From JABWBD01 sp040768665 (lineage in GTDB: Bacteria > Planctomycetota > Planctomycetia > Pirellulales > Thermoguttaceae), in contig JAXGMN010000010.1 of assembly GCA_040768665.1 (NCBI GenBank), forward strand, positions 62,001 through 126,000: DNA of 64,000 bases, in the 5' to 3' direction. Below, piece by piece: positions 18,234-27,071 of this stretch. The notes under the pieces were generated by a model that was not told where the DNA came from, did no database searches, and saw only the letters and a program-made list of their open reading frames with translations. The number at the start of each line of letters is the position of its first letter. The first letter of the stretch is position 1. The position numbers and the translations under genes were made by a program.

Positions 18234-20360
18234 ATGACCTTCATCAATCCATTACTGCTTGCCGGAACGGCCCTGGTAGCCCTGCCGATCATCCTGCACT
18301 TGATCATGCGGCAGCGTCCCCGGCGGCTGGAATTCCCGGCGCTGCAATTCATCCAGCGGCGGCACGATACGAACCGGCGGAAGCTTCGATTGCGGCACCT
18401 TCTGCTGCTGGCGTTGCGAGCCGCGCTCGTTGCCCTGTTGGCATTCGCCCTGGCGCGGCCAAGCATGAAGCTGGCCGGTGCTCTGGGGAAGGAGGAAGCG
18501 CCGGTGGCCGCGGCCCTGGTCTTTGATACGTCGATCCGCATGGATTATCGCCATGAAAACCGGACGCGGCTGGAAGCCGCCCAGAAGCTGGCCCTGTGGC
18601 TTCTCTCCCAGTTGCCCCGCGAGAGCGCCATCGCGGTGATCGACACGGCCCAGGCGCCGGCCGCATTCCAGGTCGATCGCGGCGCCGCCAAGCACCGCAT
18701 CGAGCTGCTGGAAACCACGGCGGTTTCACGTCCACTCACCGATGCGGTCGTCAATGCGGCCGAACTGCTCGGAAAGAGCGAGTTGCCTCGAAAGGAAATC
18801 TACGTCTTCAGCGACCTGGCCAGCGCGAGTTGGCCGGAAGACGCGATCTCGCGCGTGCAGGAGGCGATGGGCCAGTTGCCCGCCGTGGGAGCTTACGTGA
18901 TCGACGTCGGCGTCGAGAACCCCATCAACTCGGCGCTCGGCGAACTGCGGTTGTCCGGCCAGGTCCTGTCACGCGGCAGTTCGCTGACCGTCCAGACACC
19001 CCTGCGGCAAACCGGACCGGGGGCTACACGAACCGTCGAATTCTACTTGCTTGGCGGGGATCGGCAACCGATCAAGCGCGGCGGCGAGACCATCGCGTTT
19101 GAGGAAGGCCAGTCGCAACGGGTCTCCTTCAGGGTTGAAGGATTGGATCTCGGGACCCATCAGGGATACATTCAGATTCTCGGGCAAGACGCCCTGTCGG
19201 CCGACGACCTCCGCTACTTTACGGTCGAGGTGAAACCGGCCTGGCGGGTTTTGATCGTCGCGCCGAAGCCGGCCGAAGCCCGCGCGATCTACCTGAGCGA
19301 GGCAATCGCGCCGACCGCCTTTCGCCGCACCGGGCGGGCCCGCTTCGAGCCGGTGGTGATCTCGTACGAAAAGCTGCCCGAGACGCCGTTGGGCTCCTAT
19401 TCGGCAGTCTGTTTGCTCGATCCGGCGCCCTTGGAAGCATCGATATGGCAGAAGCTTACCCATTATGCCGCCGAGGGACACGGTGTCGCGATTTTTCTCG
19501 GCGGTAATGCCCGACGAGATTCGTTTAACGAGGAGGCCGCACAAGAGCTTCTACCCGGCAGACTGGTTCGACACGTGCGGCGTCCCGATGGCAACGAGTA
19601 CCTTTCGCCCAGCGATCTGCAGCACCCGGTGCTCGGTGCTTTTCGGCAATTTGGTGGGACGGTTCCATGGGTAGCTTCTCCCGTGTTTCGCTACTGGCAG
19701 GTGCGGGGGCTGGCCGAGGGTGTTCAGGTGATCGTTCCGTATAGCGACGGGGAGCCGGCCGTGTTGGAGCGGCAGGTGGGCGACGGTCGCGTCATCACGT
19801 TTACCACGCCGGTTTCCGACGATCCCAACAACGACCCCTGGAACCTGTTGCCGCTTGGGGCCGTCTGGCCGTTCGGCGTGCTCGCCAATGAGACGATGCT
19901 CCACCTGGTGGGCAGCAGCGAGAGTCAGTTTAACTACCATGCCGGACAGACGGCGCTGCTGGAACTTGACGCCACGCGTTCCTACCGCTCGTACATTCTC
20001 ACCCAGCCCGACGACTTGCAGGTCCGATTGACCCCCGACCTGCGCCGCAACGCCCTCGTGGTAACCGGCACCGAAGAGCCAGGCAACTACCGCGTTCAGG
20101 CCGGCGGCAGCGGCGGGATCGATCGCGGTTTCAGTGTGAACGTCACTGCCGACCAGACGCAGTTGGATCGTGCCTCCGAAGATCGCCTGGCGGCTATTTT
20201 CGGGGAATATCCATTCCATGTCGCCCGGAATGAGAACGAGATCGAACGGGACTTCACTGCCGGGCGCGTCGGGCGCGAGTTGTTTCCGATTCTGATCGCG
20301 GTGGTGGCCCTGGTGCTGGGGCTGGAGCACGTCGTGGCCAATCGATTCTACCCGGAGTAG
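18234..20360 (+). CDS. BatA-like membrane protein with VWA domain
   Basis: The 708-residue protein starts with the BatA N-terminal segment: a first membrane helix (about residues 6-25), the FPALQFIQRR cytoplasmic stretch, then a second helix LLLLALRAALVALLAFALA. A VWA domain follows (about 88-230), with the metal-site strand ALVFDTSIRMD and later IYVFSDLASASWPED. The middle is beta-rich. The region at about 330-470 resembles a glutamine-amidotransferase-like domain, with VLIVAPKPAEARAIYLSEAI. A C-terminal helix (PILIAVVALVLGLEHVV) re-anchors it. It is the likely membrane partner of the MoxR ATPase and DUF58 protein. The function of such clusters in planctomycetes is not established. Confidence 0.9.
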   Translation: MTFINPLLLAGTALVALPIILHLIMRQRPRRLEFPALQFIQRRHDTNRRKLRLRHLLLLALRAALVALLAFALARPSMKLAGALGKEEAPVAAALVFDTSIRMDYRHENRTRLEAAQKLALWLLSQLPRESAIAVIDTAQAPAAFQVDRGAAKHRIELLETTAVSRPLTDAVVNAAELLGKSELPRKEIYVFSDLASASWPEDAISRVQEAMGQLPAVGAYVIDVGVENPINSALGELRLSGQVLSRGSSLTVQTPLRQTGPGATRTVEFYLLGGDRQPIKRGGETIAFEEGQSQRVSFRVEGLDLGTHQGYIQILGQDALSADDLRYFTVEVKPAWRVLIVAPKPAEARAIYLSEAIAPTAFRRTGRARFEPVVISYEKLPETPLGSYSAVCLLDPAPLEASIWQKLTHYAAEGHGVAIFLGGNARRDSFNEEAAQELLPGRLVRHVRRPDGNEYLSPSDLQHPVLGAFRQFGGTVPWVASPVFRYWQVRGLAEGVQVIVPYSDGEPAVLERQVGDGRVITFTTPVSDDPNNDPWNLLPLGAVWPFGVLANETMLHLVGSSESQFNYHAGQTALLELDATRSYRSYILTQPDDLQVRLTPDLRRNALVVTGTEEPGNYRVQAGGSGGIDRGFSVNVTADQTQLDRASEDRLAAIFGEYPFHVARNENEIERDFTAGRVGRELFPILIAVVALVLGLEHVVANRFYPE

Positions 20361-20517
20361 CTGCCCCCCGGGTTGAGGCCGCTGAACAAGGGGAGTGGCT
20401 CCGCAATGGGGAGTGGCCCGGATCAAGCAATTATGAGATCTCGCGATGTCTGCTTCCTTTTTCAGCGATTCTCTGGTCGAATCGTCTGCCAGTGCGTAGA
20501 CTTAAAAAATTCAGCGC

Positions 20518-20608
20518 GGTTCAAGAACGGGGGTGGCTGCGAGCCGCACCACCCGTTATCAAGCAGAAAGCGTCTCACGGCGAGGCACCTGTCCTGGTTC
20601 TGTGAACC
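20518..20608. repeat. 91-bp dispersed palindromic repeat, copy 2
   Basis: This matches 15605-15695 in length and layout. The ends GGTTCAAGAAC and GTTCTGTGAACC are inverted, the inner hairpin is GGTGGCTGCGAGCCGCACC, and the CACGGCGAG block is shared. It lies between the BatA-like gene and the TPR gene, 52 bp before the latter's start. Confidence 0.75.
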
Positions 20609-20660
20609 GTGCCCGAATGCAGACTACCGATGGTTCAAGAGGTAAGGGAGAACTCCTGCA

Positions 20661-20993
20661 ATGCCGACCAACGTGGAAGTGTACGACGAGGCAATCCGTC
20701 TTCAGCAGGAAGGGAAGCCGGAAGAGGCGATTGCGAGACTGCAGGAGTTGCTGGAGCAAGATCCCCAGTATGCTTTGGCCCATTCAGCGCTGAGCGTCTT
20801 CTATAGCCGAACGGACAGCCACGACGAGGCGATCCATCACGCGCAGCGTGTCTGCGAGATGGAGCCTTCCGATCCGTTCAGTTTCATCGCTCTGAGCCTT
20901 GTCTGCCAGAAGGCCGGTCGGATCATGGAGGCCGAGCAGGCGATGATGCAGGCACGTCAAGTACAGTTCACTGCGCACCAGCATGGGCAGTAA
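20661..20993 (+). CDS. Small TPR protein
   Basis: The 110-residue protein is essentially three tetratricopeptide repeats. The first is YDEAIRLQQEGKPEEAIARLQELLEQDP, the second AHSALSVFYSRTDSHDEAIHHAQRVCEMEP, the third FIALSLVCQKAGRIMEAEQAMMQAR. Such proteins serve as binding platforms. A weak AAGGGAG site precedes the ATG. The gene ends 10 bp before a strong hairpin that separates it from the converging DUF3467 gene. The partner is unknown. There is no signal peptide, so it is cytoplasmic. Confidence 0.85.
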   Translation: MPTNVEVYDEAIRLQQEGKPEEAIARLQELLEQDPQYALAHSALSVFYSRTDSHDEAIHHAQRVCEMEPSDPFSFIALSLVCQKAGRIMEAEQAMMQARQVQFTAHQHGQ

Positions 20994-21003
20994 GAGCAAG
21001 CAC

Positions 21004-21036
21004 AGCGGCCCGGCTGCTTGGGACAGCCGGGCCGCT
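21004..21036. terminator. Bidirectional hairpin between convergent genes
   Basis: AGCGGCCCGGCTG and CAGCCGGGCCGCT form a perfect 13-bp stem around a 7-nt loop. It sits between the TPR gene and the converging DUF3467 gene. There is no clear T-run on either side, so it fits a terminator or mRNA 3'-end stabiliser for both genes. Confidence 0.8.
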
Positions 21037-21107
21037 GCATCGTTTCACCGCGAGCAAGCGGGGATGTCGTCGGCCGACCGGCATTCCACGCGCTCTTGCC
21101 AATGGGC

Positions 21108-21515
21108 TTACCGCTGCTGCTGCTGCTGCAGACCCGGGCGCACGCGCTTCTGCACGTCGGTTTCCAGGACGCCAAAGGTGGCTTCATGCCGCTGAACCGT
21201 AAGGCTCAGGGCGTGCAGCATCCGCTTGGCAGTATAGAAGTTTGTGATGATCCGTTGCGTGATCGGAATCGGCTGGGTCGGCACGCCGATCGGCTGCGGG
21301 TTCAGGCCGAAGTCGATGATCAACTCTTCGGGCGTGCCGGTGACGCGGCAGAAGTTGGCGTAGCTCGCCAGGGCCTTCGTGTCGTCGATCTGCACCTGCA
21401 TACGCTGCTGCTGTTGCTGCGGTGGCGGCGGCGCCTGTTGAGCAGCAGGAGTCGCCTGCGCAGCCTGCTGTTCCTCTTTTTCGTCCTGTTCCGGTTTTTC
21501 GGGTGTCTTGGCCAC
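21108..21515 (-). CDS. DUF3467 domain protein with glutamine-rich tracts
   Basis: This short protein has a low-complexity N-terminus (acidic, then alanine/glutamine/proline-rich with a QQQQQ run) and a DUF3467 domain. The domain reads YANFCRVTGTPEELIIDFGLNP, ITQRIITNFYTAKRMLHAL and a C-terminal RHEATFGVLE. The function of DUF3467 is unknown. GTG at 21515 is taken as start because AGGGAG lies upstream and the longer frame encodes an unrelated basic stretch. The last residues are again a QQQQQ run, so glutamine tracts bracket the domain. Standing alone and convergent with the TPR gene, it gives no pathway clue. Confidence 0.8.
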   Translation of the reverse strand: MAKTPEKPEQDEKEEQQAAQATPAAQQAPPPPQQQQQRMQVQIDDTKALASYANFCRVTGTPEELIIDFGLNPQPIGVPTQPIPITQRIITNFYTAKRMLHALSLTVQRHEATFGVLETDVQKRVRPGLQQQQQR

Positions 21516-21834
21516 GAATTTGCTCCCTCTTCGCTCAAAAACACGTTGCAGAATTCGGCGCACCGGGAACGCCCACGGGGCCGGCAACACGGTCGGAATC
21601 GAGTCGCACCCACCTTCCTGACGCGTTTCACTGTCAGGCTTCGCTAGGAGCCACGTCTCACTGACCATCATTATAGACATATACCACGATAAATGAAGGT
21701 AAGACCAAGCGAGGACGGCAAAATGCCGCCGGTGGGTTGACCCCCTGGCCGTTCAAGCGACAATTCCCGCACATTGTGCAGCCATTGCCCGTGCGGTGCA
21801 AACTAGCTCCTCACCCCCAGCCTTCGGAGCCGTG
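21516..21834. other. Intergenic region between divergent DUF3467 and desaturase genes
   Basis: These 319 bp hold no gene I can support. They should contain promoters for the two divergent flanking genes. Confidence 0.4.
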
Positions 21835-22836
21835 ATGATTCGAGTCAAGCCGACTACTGCCGAGAGAGAGGCCCCGATTTCTGCCGACGTGCAGGACTCG
21901 GCGGACGCTGTGACACCAAGTTCTCATTATGACCGGGAAAAAGCACCCTCCCATACGGATCCTCCTGCCCGGTGGTCGAATGGTCTTGACTGGCCCGTTA
22001 CTATCTGGATCGGGCTGATTCACGTGGGTGCACTGGCGGCGCCCTTTTTCTTCACTTGGAAGGCGCTCCTGCTGGCCGCGATATTGAGTTGGATTACGGG
22101 CAGTCTCGGGGTATGCCTGGGCTACCACCGCCTTCTGACTCATGGAAGTTTCAAGACACACAAATGGATATGGCGAATGTTCGGCCTGGTCGGCTCACTA
22201 GCCGGCGAGGGACCGCCGGTAAACTGGGTGGCCAACCATCGGCAACACCACCAGTTCAGCGACAAACCCGGCGATCCCCATTCCCCGAATGAAGGCGTCT
22301 GGTGGAGCCACATGTTCTGGCTCTTTCCCCGACCTCATAGCGTCGAGTGGAAAGCGAGGATCGAACGCTACGCCCCGGATCTTCTGAAAGACCCTTTCAT
22401 GCGGATGCTCGATAAGACTTTTATCTTGTGGCACCTTGCCTTCGGGGCAGTCCTGCTGGGGTTTGGGTGGACCGTATGGGACCTTTATACGGGCGTGTCC
22501 TTCGTCGTGTGGGGGATGTTTGTCCGATTGGTCTACGTCTTGCACATCACGTGGGCGGTCAATTCGGCCTCCCATATATGGGGGTACCGGAATTACGACA
22601 CAAACGATAACAGTCGCAATCTCTGGTGGGTAGGTCTGCTTGCTTTTGGAGAGGGGTGGCACAATAACCACCACGCCCACCAGCGGAGCGCGCGGCACGG
22701 GCATCGCTGGTGGGAGTTGGATCTAACTTACATGGCAATACGCCTAATGGAGTTATGCGGGATGGCGTGGGAGGTCGTACCCCCGCCAGCTAGGAGCATC
22801 CAAGCGAGGAGACCTCCAACTTTCGAACCGCAATAA
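21835..22836 (+). CDS. Membrane acyl-CoA/fatty-acid desaturase
   Basis: The enzyme is a di-iron membrane desaturase that inserts a cis double bond into saturated acyl chains, adjusting membrane fluidity. All three histidine boxes are present: HRLLTH (about residue 101), HRQHH (about 139) and HNNHH (about 280). A further histidine pair (HIW/HITWAVNS) sits near the third box, as in stearoyl-CoA desaturases. Four membrane helices surround them, for example WIGLIHVGALAAPFFF. The start at 21835 has GGAG upstream. The extra N-terminal 38 residues are hydrophilic. The gene stands alone, so it may respond to temperature, but no regulatory site was seen. Confidence 0.93.
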   Translation: MIRVKPTTAEREAPISADVQDSADAVTPSSHYDREKAPSHTDPPARWSNGLDWPVTIWIGLIHVGALAAPFFFTWKALLLAAILSWITGSLGVCLGYHRLLTHGSFKTHKWIWRMFGLVGSLAGEGPPVNWVANHRQHHQFSDKPGDPHSPNEGVWWSHMFWLFPRPHSVEWKARIERYAPDLLKDPFMRMLDKTFILWHLAFGAVLLGFGWTVWDLYTGVSFVVWGMFVRLVYVLHITWAVNSASHIWGYRNYDTNDNSRNLWWVGLLAFGEGWHNNHHAHQRSARHGHRWWELDLTYMAIRLMELCGMAWEVVPPPARSIQARRPPTFEPQ

Positions 22837-22970
22837 GGCAAGGACGCGTTGCCAGCGGAAAAGCGGGTGGCCAGAGCTGAAGTTGCACGTAAGCCAAACC
22901 GAGACGGTGTGGCCCATGCGTCGAAAGTGGTGTATACTAATGGTCCGCAGCTACCCGCATGCTTCTGACA

Positions 22971-22998
22971 GGGGAAAGGGGGCCGCTCCCTTTTCCCC
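22971..22998. promoter_or_regulatory. Hairpin GGGGAAAGGG...CCCTTTTCCCC
   Basis: A stem of about ten pairs with one bulged base sits downstream of the desaturase, about 215 bp before the EF-G gene. It could terminate desaturase transcription, although no T-run follows, or structure the EF-G leader. The rest of 22837-23214 shows no gene. Confidence 0.5.
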
Positions 22999-23214
22999 AG
23001 ACAGTGCCGGGTTCACGGGTGGGACGGCAGCGTCCGGAACTGGACGGAGTTGACCGCCCACCATGAAGCTAGCTCGGTACTGCTGCCGGCACCGCAAACC
23101 ACCCGCAGGATTGCCGGCAGAATCCACCACACAATTCGGAAGGCGGTAACGACTGTTTGTTCCCGCTGATTACCCCTTGCGCTAGACGAGAAGACACAAA
23201 AAGCGTTGTTCACG

Positions 23215-25308
23215 ATGGACTTGGCAAGATTGAGGAATATTGGGATTTCGGCGCACATCGACTCCGGCAAGACCACGCTGAGCGAACGAGTCCTGTTCTA
23301 CGCCGGGCGGATTCACCGCATCCAGGAGGTTCGCGGGGACCGCGGCGAGGGCGCTACCATGGATCACATGGATCTGGAGCGCGAGCGGGGCATTACCATC
23401 ACCAGCGCTGCCACCACGGTGGAGTGGAACGGCTCGAGAGTCAACCTGATCGATACCCCGGGCCACGTCGATTTCACCGTCGAGGTCGAGCGGAGCCTGC
23501 GCGTGCTGGACGGTGCGGTTCTCGTACTTTGCGCGGTCGGAGGAGTCCAGGCTCAGTCGCTCACGATCGATCGGCAGATGCAGCGCTACCACGTGCCCAG
23601 GCTGGCGTTCATCAACAAGATGGACCGTACCGGAGCGGATCCGTTCAAGGTAGCCCGCCAACTTCGCGAGAAGCTCGCCTGCGATGCCGTCCTCATGCAG
23701 ATTCCGATCGGCTGTGAAGCCGATTTCCGGGGCGTCGTCGATCTGGTATCGCGCAAGGCATTGTACTTCGACGGGAGCTTCGGCGAGCAGGTCCGCGTGG
23801 AAGAGATCCCGGCGGAACTCGCAGAGGCGGCCGCACATGCTCGTCAGCACATGCTCGAGACGCTTTCGTTGTTCAGCGACGAACTGTTGGAGCTGCTGTT
23901 GTCGGAAGTGGAGGTTCCTGAAGAGCTGGTCCACAACGTCGTCAAAGATGCCGTAGCCGGCCAGCAGCTTACGCCCGTCTTTCTCGGCACCGCCTACCGC
24001 AACAAGGGCGTTCAACCGCTTCTGGACGCAATCGTTCGCTACCTGCCCTCGCCGCTGGATCGCGAATACTTCGCGTTGGCTCACGACGATCCCAGCCGCC
24101 GGCTGCCGCTTTCAGCCGATCCGCACCAGCCGACGGTGGCCATGGCATTCAAGATCGTCGAAGATCCGTACGGGGCATTGACGTTCATGCGGATCTACCA
24201 GGGGAAGTTCGCCAAGGGCGGCACCTATTACAACCAGCGCACCGGGCAGAAGGAGCGCTTCAGCCGAATCGTGCGGATGCACGCCGACGAGCGCGAAGAG
24301 GTTGACGAGGCGTACGCGGGCGACATCGTGGCCGTGCTCGGCGTCGACTGCGCCAGCGGAGACACCTATGCCTCGGCGCCCGGCCATTGCATGCTCCAGA
24401 ACATGTTCGTACCCGAGCCGGTGATCAAAATGGCGATCGAGCCGCTCGAGCGGACCGGAGTCGATCGCCTGGCGAAAGCTCTGCAGCGGTTCCGCCGTGA
24501 AGACCCAACCCTGCAGATCGAGAGCGACGAGGAAACCGGCGAGACGATCATTGCCGGAATGGGCGAGCTGCACCTGGAAATCTACGTGGAGCGGATCCGC
24601 CGGGAGTACAAGGTCGGTGTTCGGGTCGGTCAGCCCAAGGTCAACTACCGCGAAGCGCCGACCCGAGGCGCCGAATTCAACATCCGCCACAAGAAGCAGA
24701 CCGGCGGCGCGGGCCAGTTCGCGCACATCGTCGGCCGGTTGGACGTGCTCCCCGAGGAAAACGAGGAGACCTTCCTGTTCGAAGACGAAGTCGTCGGCGG
24801 GCGCATCCCCAAGCAGTATATCCCGGCCGTTGAAAAAGGGTTCCGCAGCGAGTTGAAGAAAGGACCGGTGGCCGGTTTCCCGGTGGTCGGCCTGCATGTC
24901 ACGCTTGAAGACGGCTCATATCACGAGGTGGACAGCTCCGATCTGGCGTTCCAGACGTGTGCGAAAACGGCCATGCGGGAGACATTCGCTCGCACCCGGC
25001 CCGTCCTGCTGGAGCCGGTGATGAAGATCGAGATCGAATGCCCCGGGCAATTCCAGGGGGCCGTCGTCGGCGACCTCACTTCGCGTCGCGGCATGGTCAT
25101 GGGCACGGAGATGGACGGCACCATCGCCAGGATCGAGGGGGAAGTGCCCTTGGCGGAGACCTTTGGTTATTCGACCGACCTGCGGAGCATGACGCAGGGC
25201 CAGGGGGTGTTCTCGATGGAGTTCTCGCGCTACCGGCGGCTTCCGCCGAGCATTGAAAGAGAAGTCATCGCCGAGCGGAAGAAGCTTGCGGCTGTCGGGG
25301 CCGTGTAG
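23215..25308 (+). CDS. Elongation factor G, spd/mitochondrial EF-G1 type
   Basis: EF-G drives ribosome translocation with GTP. Motifs are G1 AHIDSGKTT, G2 RGITITSAAT, G3 DTPGHVDF and G4 NKMD, followed by EF-G domains II to V. The DSGKT loop and phrases such as EVRGDRGEGATMD, LDGAVLVLCAVGGVQAQS and RLAFINKMDRTGADP match the mitochondrial EF-G1/spdEFG1 branch rather than bacterial FusA, which has DAGKT. In organisms with spdEFG proteins, one paralogue does translocation and another recycling; this is the EF-G1-like one by sequence phrase. There are 697 residues from ATG 23215. No clear ribosome site precedes it, and an in-frame TTG at 23206 is an alternative start. Confidence 0.9.
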   Translation: MDLARLRNIGISAHIDSGKTTLSERVLFYAGRIHRIQEVRGDRGEGATMDHMDLERERGITITSAATTVEWNGSRVNLIDTPGHVDFTVEVERSLRVLDGAVLVLCAVGGVQAQSLTIDRQMQRYHVPRLAFINKMDRTGADPFKVARQLREKLACDAVLMQIPIGCEADFRGVVDLVSRKALYFDGSFGEQVRVEEIPAELAEAAAHARQHMLETLSLFSDELLELLLSEVEVPEELVHNVVKDAVAGQQLTPVFLGTAYRNKGVQPLLDAIVRYLPSPLDREYFALAHDDPSRRLPLSADPHQPTVAMAFKIVEDPYGALTFMRIYQGKFAKGGTYYNQRTGQKERFSRIVRMHADEREEVDEAYAGDIVAVLGVDCASGDTYASAPGHCMLQNMFVPEPVIKMAIEPLERTGVDRLAKALQRFRREDPTLQIESDEETGETIIAGMGELHLEIYVERIRREYKVGVRVGQPKVNYREAPTRGAEFNIRHKKQTGGAGQFAHIVGRLDVLPEENEETFLFEDEVVGGRIPKQYIPAVEKGFRSELKKGPVAGFPVVGLHVTLEDGSYHEVDSSDLAFQTCAKTAMRETFARTRPVLLEPVMKIEIECPGQFQGAVVGDLTSRRGMVMGTEMDGTIARIEGEVPLAETFGYSTDLRSMTQGQGVFSMEFSRYRRLPPSIEREVIAERKKLAAVGAV

Positions 25309-25397
25309 ACGATGGCTGCCCCCGATTGCGGAACCGGGCTCGCAGGCGGTATAATCCGGCCTTTGCAGTCGATTTTCGCATTCGCAAGGAAGATCCC

Positions 25398-25619
25398 GTG
25401 GGCGATCCCTTCGACCCCTACCGCGAAGCCCTGGTTGTCGAGCACTCCACGGTCTGGCCCGTCGAACTCCCTCAGGTCGATTCGCAGACCCGGCAGCGGA
25501 TCGAAGCCGGTCTGCACGCCAGCCCGGCCGACGCCAAAGAGTTGGTCTACATTCGCCTGCCGACCGGGTTTCATCGGCAGATCACCGTGACTGCCGAAGA
25601 TATCCAGCGATTGAAATAG
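25398..25619 (+). CDS. Small conserved-looking hypothetical protein
   Basis: Starting at GTG 25398 (AAGGAAG lies 7-12 nt upstream), this frame encodes 73 residues: mixed acidic/aromatic, ending KELVYIRLPTGFHRQITVTAEDIQRLK. The composition is protein-like and the ribosome site is good. It follows the EF-G gene by about 90 bp. No domain is recognised. The 3' end abuts the target duplication of the MITE at 25628, which overlaps the last base of the stop codon. Confidence 0.55.
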   Translation: MGDPFDPYREALVVEHSTVWPVELPQVDSQTRQRIEAGLHASPADAKELVYIRLPTGFHRQITVTAEDIQRLK

Positions 25620-25627
25620 TCTTTTGT

Positions 25628-25750
25628 GTAACCGTTCACGGGGCGGGGAAGAGGGGGACAGGTCCATGTTTTCGGGCAACGTCTTTGCCGTCAAAGAACA
25701 TCAACTGGCCGAAAAATGGACCAGTCCCCGCCCGGCCCGTGAACCGTTAC
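25628..25750. mobile_element. MITE family B, copy 1 (123 bp) with 8-bp target duplication
   Basis: Terminal inverted repeats GTAACCGTTCACGGG and CCCGTGAACCGTTAC bound a 123-bp element with no gene. The sequence TCTTTTGT occurs on both sides, at 25620-25627 and 25751-25758, a clean target-site duplication. Inside, GGGGGACAGGTCCAT faces ATGGACCAGTCCCC. A second 123-bp copy lies at 54157-54279 and a half copy at 29476-29523. It depends on a transposase supplied in trans. It sits just before aroB. Confidence 0.93.
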
Positions 25751-25801
25751 TCTTTTGTATTCGGCGGCCCGGCTGCCGCATCGTGCCGGAGGATGCCACG
25801 G

Positions 25802-26893
25802 GTGACTAACTCTATCCAGAACGTCCGAGTCGATCTTGCCGAGCGGGGCTATGATATTCTCATTGGCCACGGGATTCTTGACGAGGCTGGAGTCTTTGTC
25901 AGCCAGCGCTCGAAGGTCTCGGACGCCGTCGTCATCACCGACGGAAATGTCGAGCACCCCCACGCGATGGCCGTCGCCGAGAGCCTCGCTCGCGAGTCGA
26001 TCGCGGTCGATCTCGTCGTCGTCGAGGCGGGCGAGACTTCCAAGTCGATCGAGACCGCCGACGAGCTTTGGCAGAAACTGCTTCAGCTTGGAGCGGACCG
26101 CAAGACGCTGGTCGTGGCCGTCGGCGGAGGTGTCGTCGGCGATCTGGCCGGCTTCATCGCCGCCACGTTCTCCAGGGGGCTGCGCTTTGTGCAGGTCCCC
26201 ACGACGCTGCTCGCCCAGGTCGACAGTTCCGTGGGCGGAAAGGTGGGCATCAACCTGCCTCAGGCCAAGAACATGGTCGGCGCGTTTTTGCAGCCGCTGG
26301 GCGTGCTCATCGACACTGAGGTCCTCGACACGCTCGACGAGCGGGAATACCGCGCCGGGCTCGGCGAGGTGGTCAAGTACGGCGTCATTCTCGATGCCGG
26401 CCTGTTCGAGTATCTCGAGGCACACACCGACCGATTGCTCCGCCGGGATCCCGAGGTGCTCCGCCACGTGATTGCCCGATGCTGCCGCTTGAAAGCCGAC
26501 GTCGTCCAGCAGGACGAACGCGAGGAGAGCGGCCTGCGAGCGGTGCTCAACTACGGGCACACCTTCGGCCACGCTTTGGAAGCCCTCGCCGGCTACGGGC
26601 GTCTCCTGCACGGTGAAGCGGTCGGCATCGGCATGCTCTGCGCATCGCGGCTGGCCGTGCGGTTGCGGCGGGTCGACGACGGTTTCACCGCCCGCCAGGC
26701 CTCGTTGCTGACCGCACTCGGTGTGCCCACGAAGATGCCGCAACTCGACCACGACCAGATCCTCCGCACCATGCTGCACGACAAGAAAGTCCAGCACGGA
26801 CGGCTCCGATTTGTCCTGCCCACGGCCTTGGGACACGTCGAGCTGGTCGGGGATGTCGATCCCGACGACGTACGAGCCGCGCTGGTCGACTGA
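25802..26893 (+). CDS. aroB: 3-dehydroquinate synthase
   Basis: AroB turns DAHP into 3-dehydroquinate, the second step of the shikimate pathway, using NAD and a divalent metal. The signature stretches are present: GGGVVGDLAGFIAATFSRG (NAD site), QVPTTLLAQVDSSVGGKV, GLGEVVKYGVI with the metal-binding glutamate, and the histidine motifs NYGHTFGHALE and HGEAVGIGM. GTG at 25802 is chosen because GGAGG lies 8 nt upstream, while the ATG at 25793 overlaps that site. The frame runs further back only through the MITE inserted at 25628-25750, so that part is not native coding sequence. The length of 363 residues is normal. Confidence 0.96.
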   Translation: MTNSIQNVRVDLAERGYDILIGHGILDEAGVFVSQRSKVSDAVVITDGNVEHPHAMAVAESLARESIAVDLVVVEAGETSKSIETADELWQKLLQLGADRKTLVVAVGGGVVGDLAGFIAATFSRGLRFVQVPTTLLAQVDSSVGGKVGINLPQAKNMVGAFLQPLGVLIDTEVLDTLDEREYRAGLGEVVKYGVILDAGLFEYLEAHTDRLLRRDPEVLRHVIARCCRLKADVVQQDEREESGLRAVLNYGHTFGHALEALAGYGRLLHGEAVGIGMLCASRLAVRLRRVDDGFTARQASLLTALGVPTKMPQLDHDQILRTMLHDKKVQHGRLRFVLPTALGHVELVGDVDPDDVRAALVD

Positions 26894-26914
26894 GAGCGCA
26901 GCCCAAGAGCAATC

Positions 26915-27043
26915 AACCACGAAACACACGAATCACACGAAAGGGAAGAACAGGCAGTAAAGGTCCTAACAAAACGGGGAGACGAAGGGGGTCTCACGTC
27001 TCCAATGATGTTCGGGAGGACTGTTTCCGTGTGATTCGTGGTT
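26915..27043. repeat. Inverted repeat of ACCACGAATCACACGAAA type
   Basis: AACCACGAAACACACGAATCACACG at the left faces TTTCCGTGTGATTCGTGGTTT at the right, with about 80 bp between. It fills most of the aroB-dprA gap. It resembles a dispersed bacterial repeat rather than a promoter. Confidence 0.7.
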
Positions 27044-27071
27044 TCTCTCTTTGCCTCCGGGAGTTTCGCAA

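Noticed and set aside
25685..25801. Longer N-terminus for aroB starting at 25685
   Set aside because: The extra codons are read through the MITE at 25628-25750, have no family match, and a good GGAGG site serves GTG 25802.
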